From the NCBI GenBank assembly GCA_022360375.1, contig JAKSCW010000144.1, positions 1-12,460 on the forward strand: DNA of 12,460 bases, read 5' to 3'. Shown in pieces: positions 8,127-12,460 of this stretch. A model generated the notes under the pieces. That model made no database searches. It worked only from the letters and a program-made list of their open reading frames with translations, and was not told where the DNA came from. Position 1 is the first letter of the stretch. Every line of letters begins with the position of its first letter. The translations under genes and the position numbers were made by a program. Source of the DNA: Balneolales bacterium. Lineage in GTDB: Bacteria; Bacteroidota; Rhodothermia; Balneolales; Balneolaceae.

Positions 8127-8498
8127 TTACTGGAGTTCCGGTTGTTCGATGTCGTTCATATTCGATACTTCTTCCCATGTATCTCGTAATGGGGTAAGAA
8201 TCTCTCTTATGTCTTCATATTTTTCTTTTCGGGCGAGCTCCTGGCAGAACCGGTATAGCTCAAATAATTGACCCGCAGGTTCATAATCGAAATTTAGTCC
8301 GTGAATTAACCCGGAAAGAATCTCCCGAACCTTCTTTTCATCTTCTCTGTATGTAGCCTGAATCAACAAGTCATACATCTTCACCACCAATTTAAGGGGT
8401 GAATCATTTAATATTGCCTGACGTTGATAAACTAAGTGTGCGTTTTGCATAACCGATGTTAGTTTAGTCTTTACTACATCATCGTTATCGGAACCCAA
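8127..8498 (-). CDS. fliS: Flagellin export chaperone (FliS)
   Basis: FliS binds the C-terminal helix of flagellin and prevents premature assembly in the cytoplasm. The 123-residue product matches the family: YQRQAILNDSPLKLVVKMYD near residues 24-43 (compare Y-x-x-x-x-V...SP-x-x-L-V-x-x-L-Y-D), then LNFDYEPAGQLFELYRF in the middle and LTPLRDTWEEV at the end, where FliS has L-x-x-L-R-x-x-W. The reading frame opens at TTG 8498, giving a 16-residue extension; ATG at 8448-8450 (M17) gives a length nearer to typical FliS proteins and may be the true start. Neither has a good Shine-Dalgarno site. First gene of the minus-strand operon, with a near-consensus sigma-54 promoter upstream. Confidence 0.9.
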   Translation of the reverse strand: MGSDNDDVVKTKLTSVMQNAHLVYQRQAILNDSPLKLVVKMYDLLIQATYREDEKKVREILSGLIHGLNFDYEPAGQLFELYRFCQELARKEKYEDIREILTPLRDTWEEVSNMNDIEQPELQ

Positions 8499-8559
8499 AT
8501 AAGTTTTTATAATAGCTATAGGATAGTATTAGAGAATCCTAACGGCACGGGTAGATTTA

Positions 8560-8781
8560 ATGATGAAGTTAGATTTGTGTTTACAGTTACAAGATTTGTG
8601 CCAATTCGTTTATCGGCCTGTTTTGCCATCAGATAAGCATCATTTTGAAAAATCGGTGAGTCACTTCTCTATAAAGAGGAAAAAAATTCTTAAAGCGGAA
8701 ATAATCTCAATCCTGGCGAAAATGTACCTTAAAGAACGGGTACAACCGATAAAAGCCGCAAATGGGTGCGTGAGAGCATAG
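8560..8781 (+). CDS. Doubtful small ORF, 73 codons
   Basis: An open frame from ATG 8560 (a second ATG follows at once) to TAG 8779-8781 inside the divergent intergenic region. The product would be basic, with three Cys, two adjacent His and a Lys/Arg/Ile-rich middle (IKRKKILKAEIISIL). I do not recognise it. There is no Shine-Dalgarno site or domain, and the sigma-54-like promoter for fliS lies inside it on the other strand. It is more likely chance than a gene, but the same orientation as the next gene and a length above 70 codons leave it open. Confidence 0.2.
   Translation: MMKLDLCLQLQDLCQFVYRPVLPSDKHHFEKSVSHFSIKRKKILKAEIISILAKMYLKERVQPIKAANGCVRA
8588..8603 (-). promoter_or_regulatory. Sigma-54 (-24/-12) promoter for fliS operon
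   Basis: On the minus strand the sequence reads TTGGCAC, five bases, TTGTA. This matches the sigma-54 consensus TGGCAC-N5-TTGCA at every fixed position but one: the -12 GC is GT. The GG-to-G spacing is the required 10 nt. Transcription would start near 8577, giving a leader of about 80 nt before the TTG of fliS. The NtrC-type regulator 2.7 kb away is of the class that activates such promoters; their pairing is an inference. Confidence 0.62.
8610..8617 (-). promoter_or_regulatory. Sigma-28-like -10 octamer upstream of fliS
   Basis: The minus strand reads GCCGATAA, identical to the classic flagellar sigma-28 -10 box. At the standard 15-nt spacing the -35 tetramer is TTAT rather than TAAA, so the -35 half is poor. 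The octamer lies just upstream of the sigma-54 -24 element, so the fliS operon might have tandem promoters. Chance occurrence of an 8-mer is possible. Confidence 0.28.
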
Positions 8782-8802
8782 ATTAAGCTTGAAGAAGATT
8801 CG

Positions 8803-8848
8803 TTTTTGAGCTATCGATACAGTGGCATCATTTTTGATTTTTGAGCTA
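8803..8848 (+). repeat. 11-bp direct repeat TTTTTGAGCTA
   Basis: Two exact copies of TTTTTGAGCTA lie at 8803-8813 and 8838-8848, start to start 35 bp apart, with a shorter TTTTTGA at 8831-8837 between them. They straddle the sigma-54-like element before the large glycosyltransferase gene. They could be regulator sites or the trace of a local duplication; no function is shown by the sequence. Confidence 0.45.
8823..8838 (+). promoter_or_regulatory. Possible sigma-54-like promoter for the TPR-GT41-FkbM gene
   Basis: The plus strand reads TGGCAT, five bases, TTGAT: the -24 GG and the -12 TTG are present with the correct 10-nt GG-to-G spacing, but the -12 C is A and the last -24 base is T. Start of transcription would be near 8849, about 22 nt before the GTG. 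Plausible but weaker than the opposite site. Confidence 0.35.
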
Positions 8849-8870
8849 CAAAGCAAAAAAACTGATATAA

Positions 8871-11800
8871 GTGAACGCAGAATTAGCTCAAGCCCAAACC
8901 ATATTAAATAGCAGTAAGCGTAATCCTGATAAAGCGCTTAAAATCTTAAAACCTCTTTTGAAGAGGCAAAACAAACCCTGGACGTTATATCATTTCCTGG
9001 GCGTTGCCCAATTACAAAAGCAGAACTACCAGAAAGCAATTGGGTATTTAACTAAGGCAACTGAACTTGGCGGCGACGAGCCTGAGACGTTTCACTTAGC
9101 ATCTATGGGGTATAAAGAACTTGGGAAGTACGACGAAGCTATTCGGTTTGCGTATGAGGCACTAAAAAGGAATGATCAATTTGTGCAGGCATGGATTAAT
9201 CTCGGGGCAGTATACCGGGATAAAGCGGACCTTGATAATTCGTTAAAAGCGTATCAACGGGCAAATCAGTTGGATCCCAAAAATGCAGGAATTGCCTTCC
9301 GGTTAGCTTCCATTTACACCGATCAGGGGGATCATCCAAAAGGACAAAAGCTCTATGAGATTACCATTAAAATGGACCCTGCTTATATAGAAGCGTATTT
9401 AGGGTTAGCTCAAATTCATCAGAAATATTTTAGGTTCGAACAGGCCATTGAAACGATACAGGAAGCACTTGAACATGATCCGAAATCTTTAATTGCGCGG
9501 GTAGAATTGGCTTCCGCCTACAAAGCGTTAGGCGATTACGATGAAGCAATTCGAATTAACGAGGAACTAATTAAGGAGTACCCAAGGATTGGGTTAATCC
9601 GGGTAAACTATGCACTATGCTTCCAGGAAACAGCCAGGTTCAATGAAGCAGAGGAAAACTACAGGAAAGCATTTGAGGTAGATCCCAGCATTTCGGAATC
9701 CATTTCTAACTATTTAATGGCGATCCATTACAACCCGGAGCGTACCAAGCAGGAAATTTTTGATGCTCACCTGTTGTGGGATCAACACTTTGCCCCAAAG
9801 GAACGGCCAGTGCGTCCGGTGCCTGAGAATATTCATCCGCAGAAAAAACTACGAGTCGGGTTTTTATCTGGCGGGTTTAGAAAGCATCCGGTAGGGTGGA
9901 TGATTGTTCGGGCAATTGAAAATCTTCCTGACGATCAGATTGAAGTGTATGGATATACCACGCACTCTATGCACGACGCTATCACTGCCAGAATCCAGGA
10001 GAAATCAAAAAAGTGGACCTCAGTAATTGGGTACAATGACGAAGTTGTGGCGAATCTCATTCGTGAAGATGAAATTGACATTCTTGTTGAGCTTTCCGGC
10101 CATGCTTCTTTAAACAGATTAAAAACGGTAGCACTGGAGCCTGCACCAATAACCGTGAAATGGGTAGGTGGTTTGTTTAATACCACCGGTTTGAAGAGTA
10201 TGGATTATCTCCTGACCGATCATTTTGAGTCGCCTGAGGGAGAGGAAGGTTTTTATACCGAGAAGTTAGTTCGGATGCCTGATGATTACATCGTTTACCA
10301 GGTTCCAACCTATGGTGGTATTGAAGTTGAAGAGCTTCCAGCTAAGAAAAATGGCTACGTTACTTTTGGATGTTTTAATAACCCAACAAAAATAAACCCG
10401 GTGCTTTTGGAACAATGGGCGGATATCATGCATCAGGTTCCGGATAGTAAGCTGTTCCTGAAGAGCAAACAGTATGAAACCAATACCTTCGTTCAAAATA
10501 TTATAGAGGTGATGGCAGGGTTTGGGATTGGGGAAGAACGCTTGATTTTCGAAGGTCAGTCTTTGCATGATGCGCTTCTGAAAAGTTATAATCGTATTGA
10601 TGTTGCACTTGATCCATGGCCGTATTCAGGAGGGTTAACTACCTGTGAAGCGCTTTGGATGGGAGTTCCGGTTGTCACAAATTCAGGACCTACATTTGCA
10701 GGTCGCCACTCTGCTTCACATTTAGTAAATGCAGGTTTCCCTGAATGGGTAACGGATAATTGGAAGGATTATAAAAACGCAGTCCTCCACCTGATATCAG
10801 ACCTGGATAGATTGCAGGAAATCAGAGTCGGTCTACGAAACAAGGTGCTGGATTCGCCCCTGTGCGATGGGAAAAAATTTGCAGCGCATCTTTCGGTGGC
10901 TTTCCGTGAAATGTGGAAACAGAGGGTTCAGGGTTATGAAAAGAACCTGGCCGAAGGGGAATGGCAGGATCATATTCAGGTGCGCAGGCTTTCCGATTCT
11001 GAAGTGGAAACAATTAGTTCGGGATGCGTGTTCAGCCCGAAAGAAAGAGGTGTAACTGAAAGCCTGGTTATTGAGAATAAACTGGTTCGTAACAAGCAGG
11101 GACTCCAGGTTTCTGTGCCTGAAAATGTTAAGGAACTCACCAGCTATGTGTATGCCGAAAAGAATACCTGGTTAGATAATGAAATCGATTTTGTAAGCGG
11201 GTTTCTTCGGAAAGGAATGGCAGCAATTGATGTTGGGGCTGGTTACGGGGCTTATGCAGTGCCCATGGGTAGCAAAGTAGGTTTCCAGGGAAAGGTGTAT
11301 GCTTTTGAGCCCATATTAGAAATGGCCCAACATATTCAGGAGAGTTCAATTGCAAATAATTTTGGACAAATTGAGGTAATACCTAAAGCAGTAAGCTTAG
11401 AAAAAGGCTTCATTTCTTTTAAAGAAGAAGAGAACGCGGAGTTCAGTTATATCTCATCAGCCGGGAATAGTACGGTTGAAAGTATCGCATTAGATGAGTT
11501 TTGGTTGAATGAAAACAGACCGGATATCGATCTTCTGAAAATTGATGTAAATGGCTCCGAAGTTGAAGTACTCGAAAGTGCTTTGGGGTTAATTTCTGAT
11601 CAGAAACCAGTGCTCGTTGCTTCACTGAGGCAAGATTCCGAAGGGCAAAACAGATTAACCGACTCTATTCTGAAACTTGGGTACCAATTATTTGAATATG
11701 TATCAGAATTACAAGTTTTAGCTCCTTACGAAGGTCAGCCTTCAAGCTCCTTCGCTTCCAATTTAATTGGAATAAGTACAGAAGATATAGAGGCTGGAAA

Positions 11801-12460
11801 GTTTAGTGATTGGATATTTAGTGAACCGAAAGAGATCCAGGTTGTCGATTCCGGGAGTTGGAAGAACTTTGTTTCCAACTTAACATGGGTGAAGGACCTG
11901 CCGGTGAACTGGGAGGATGAGGTATTTTCAAACGTATCTGAACAGTACTTATCTGCATTGGATTATATAACGAATGCAGAGGATTTACTCAGAAATCCAT
12001 TTTCTGAATATCGAAAAAGTAATATCCAGGCAACGGAATGGATGTTAACGGCAGCTGGGAAACTAATCGATCTTCTTCAACAGGGAAATCAGAGTATTCC
12101 GTTGGAGCTTACTCTAAGCCGCGTATTACTGAAGCTTGGAAAGCGTAATAACGCAATTACAATTTTAAAGGGAGTAGTGGAGCGGTTATTATCCGGAACG
12201 GAATCGGTGGATTTTAAGACCCCGTTTCTTCTTCCATTTTCTGATCAGGATTTCACTACCAGTACGCATGATCCTGTTTCCTGGTTAAAAGTAAAGGGGA
12301 TGGAAGCCTGGCTGCTCCTGAAAGAAAAGAGCACATACTTTAGCCAGGCTAAAGATATCCAATACCTGCATGGGTTAAGTGGAAACCCGGATAGCCTTCC
12401 ATTAATTGATAAAATAGTAAACGACCTTATACCTGCCCGCAGTTCTGAACCAAAGGAAGG
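8871..12460 (+). CDS. TPR-GT41 (OGT/SPINDLY-like) glycosyltransferase fused to FkbM-type methyltransferase (3' end outside window)
   Basis: At least 1,196 codons, open at the right edge. GTG 8871 is the likely start: an in-frame TAA lies directly before it and the next ATG is inside the repeats. Residues about 3-275 form some eight 34-residue TPRs (W..LG..Y....D...A...Y..A..LDP pattern). Residues about 329-690 are a GT41 domain: VGFLSGGFRKHPVG with the His-Pro pair (H339), ILVELSGHA, FNTTGL..MDYLLTD, K507 in FNNPTKINP (the position of the catalytic Lys of OGT) and DPWPYSGGLTTCEALWMGVPVVT. Residues about 765-945 are a FkbM-type SAM methyltransferase: IDVGAGYGAYA (786-796), FEP with acidic E813, and LLKIDVNGSEVEVLE around D892. 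Residues beyond 945 are mostly helical and unassigned. GT41-TPR enzymes include flagellin glycosyltransferases such as Caulobacter FlmG, so flagellin glycosylation followed by sugar O-methylation is a reasonable inference. Donor sugar and acceptor are unknown. Confidence 0.9.
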   Translation, partial: MNAELAQAQTILNSSKRNPDKALKILKPLLKRQNKPWTLYHFLGVAQLQKQNYQKAIGYLTKATELGGDEPETFHLASMGYKELGKYDEAIRFAYEALKRNDQFVQAWINLGAVYRDKADLDNSLKAYQRANQLDPKNAGIAFRLASIYTDQGDHPKGQKLYEITIKMDPAYIEAYLGLAQIHQKYFRFEQAIETIQEALEHDPKSLIARVELASAYKALGDYDEAIRINEELIKEYPRIGLIRVNYALCFQETARFNEAEENYRKAFEVDPSISESISNYLMAIHYNPERTKQEIFDAHLLWDQHFAPKERPVRPVPENIHPQKKLRVGFLSGGFRKHPVGWMIVRAIENLPDDQIEVYGYTTHSMHDAITARIQEKSKKWTSVIGYNDEVVANLIREDEIDILVELSGHASLNRLKTVALEPAPITVKWVGGLFNTTGLKSMDYLLTDHFESPEGEEGFYTEKLVRMPDDYIVYQVPTYGGIEVEELPAKKNGYVTFGCFNNPTKINPVLLEQWADIMHQVPDSKLFLKSKQYETNTFVQNIIEVMAGFGIGEERLIFEGQSLHDALLKSYNRIDVALDPWPYSGGLTTCEALWMGVPVVTNSGPTFAGRHSASHLVNAGFPEWVTDNWKDYKNAVLHLISDLDRLQEIRVGLRNKVLDSPLCDGKKFAAHLSVAFREMWKQRVQGYEKNLAEGEWQDHIQVRRLSDSEVETISSGCVFSPKERGVTESLVIENKLVRNKQGLQVSVPENVKELTSYVYAEKNTWLDNEIDFVSGFLRKGMAAIDVGAGYGAYAVPMGSKVGFQGKVYAFEPILEMAQHIQESSIANNFGQIEVIPKAVSLEKGFISFKEEENAEFSYISSAGNSTVESIALDEFWLNENRPDIDLLKIDVNGSEVEVLESALGLISDQKPVLVASLRQDSEGQNRLTDSILKLGYQLFEYVSELQVLAPYEGQPSSSFASNLIGISTEDIEAGKFSDWIFSEPKEIQVVDSGSWKNFVSNLTWVKDLPVNWEDEVFSNVSEQYLSALDYITNAEDLLRNPFSEYRKSNIQATEWMLTAAGKLIDLLQQGNQSIPLELTLSRVLLKLGKRNNAITILKGVVERLLSGTESVDFKTPFLLPFSDQDFTTSTHDPVSWLKVKGMEAWLLLKEKSTYFSQAKDIQYLHGLSGNPDSLPLIDKIVNDLIPARSSEPKE

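Larger units (their letters stand above)
8499..8870. other. Divergent intergenic regulatory region
   Basis: These 372 nt separate fliS (leftward) from the large TPR-GT41-FkbM gene (rightward). They hold a near-consensus sigma-54 element for fliS (8588-8603), a weaker one for the large gene (8823-8838), a sigma-28-like -10 octamer on the minus strand (8610-8617), an 11-bp direct repeat (8803-8813 and 8838-8848) and one doubtful ORF (8560-8781). No tRNA, riboswitch or terminator hairpin was recognised. The space is large enough to carry activator binding sites for both promoters. Confidence 0.7.

Noticed and set aside
8745..8752. ACCGATAA, a sigma-28-like octamer on the plus strand
   Set aside because: The only TAAA upstream is 11 nt away instead of about 15, and one base differs from the -10 box.
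9935..11625. Small open frames opposite or within the large glycosyltransferase gene
   Set aside because: The long frame has continuous TPR, GT41 and FkbM motifs across this region, so the small frames are shadows.
1..12460. CRISPR arrays, insertion sequences, tRNA or rRNA genes
   Set aside because: No regularly spaced repeats, transposase motifs, terminal inverted repeats or RNA gene signatures were seen.

Overview
This window is a stretch of a bacterial flagellar gene cluster centred on the hook-filament junction, the filament cap, their export chaperones, a sigma-54-type regulator and two probable glycosylation enzymes. The organism is most likely a motile Gram-negative of the Bacteroidota/Rhodothermota/Balneolota kind. 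That placement is an inference from the moderately AT-rich sequence, sparse Shine-Dalgarno sites, several GTG/TTG starts, short single-domain flagellar proteins and gene order; no taxonomic marker gene is present.

Layout. Positions 1-4397, plus strand: the 3' end of a FlgJ-type rod-binding protein, a FlgN-like chaperone, flgK and flgL (hook-filament junction proteins), and a GT2-like/TPR protein. The genes are tightly packed (gaps of 2-35 nt) and look like one operon running in from outside the window. Positions 4404-5834, minus strand: an NtrC-family response regulator with receiver, AAA+ (intact GAFTGA) and Fis-type HTH, converging on the flg operon with only 6 nt between stop codons. Positions 5911-5941: a strong intrinsic terminator. 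Positions 5969-8498, minus strand, transcribed in the order fliS, fliD, a FliT-like gene and a small FlgM-like gene. Positions 8499-8870: a 372-nt divergent regulatory region with a near-consensus sigma-54 promoter for fliS, a weaker sigma-54-like element for the gene to its right, a sigma-28-like -10 octamer, an 11-bp direct repeat and one doubtful small ORF. From 8871 to the right edge, plus strand: one very large open gene (at least 1,196 codons) encoding about eight TPRs, a GT41 (OGT/SPINDLY/FlmG-like) glycosyltransferase, a FkbM-type methyltransferase and an unassigned C-terminal region that runs off the window.

Working together. FlgK, FlgL and FliD are late-secreted axial proteins, and FlgN, FliT and FliS are the matching chaperone types. 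The regulator is of the class that activates sigma-54 promoters, and the best sigma-54 site lies in front of fliS. The two TPR-linked glycosyltransferase-like proteins, one after flgL and one divergent from fliS, suggest that flagellin or another axial protein is glycosylated and that the sugar may be methylated by the fused FkbM domain. That fused enzyme is the most interesting item here. The flagellin gene itself is not in the window.
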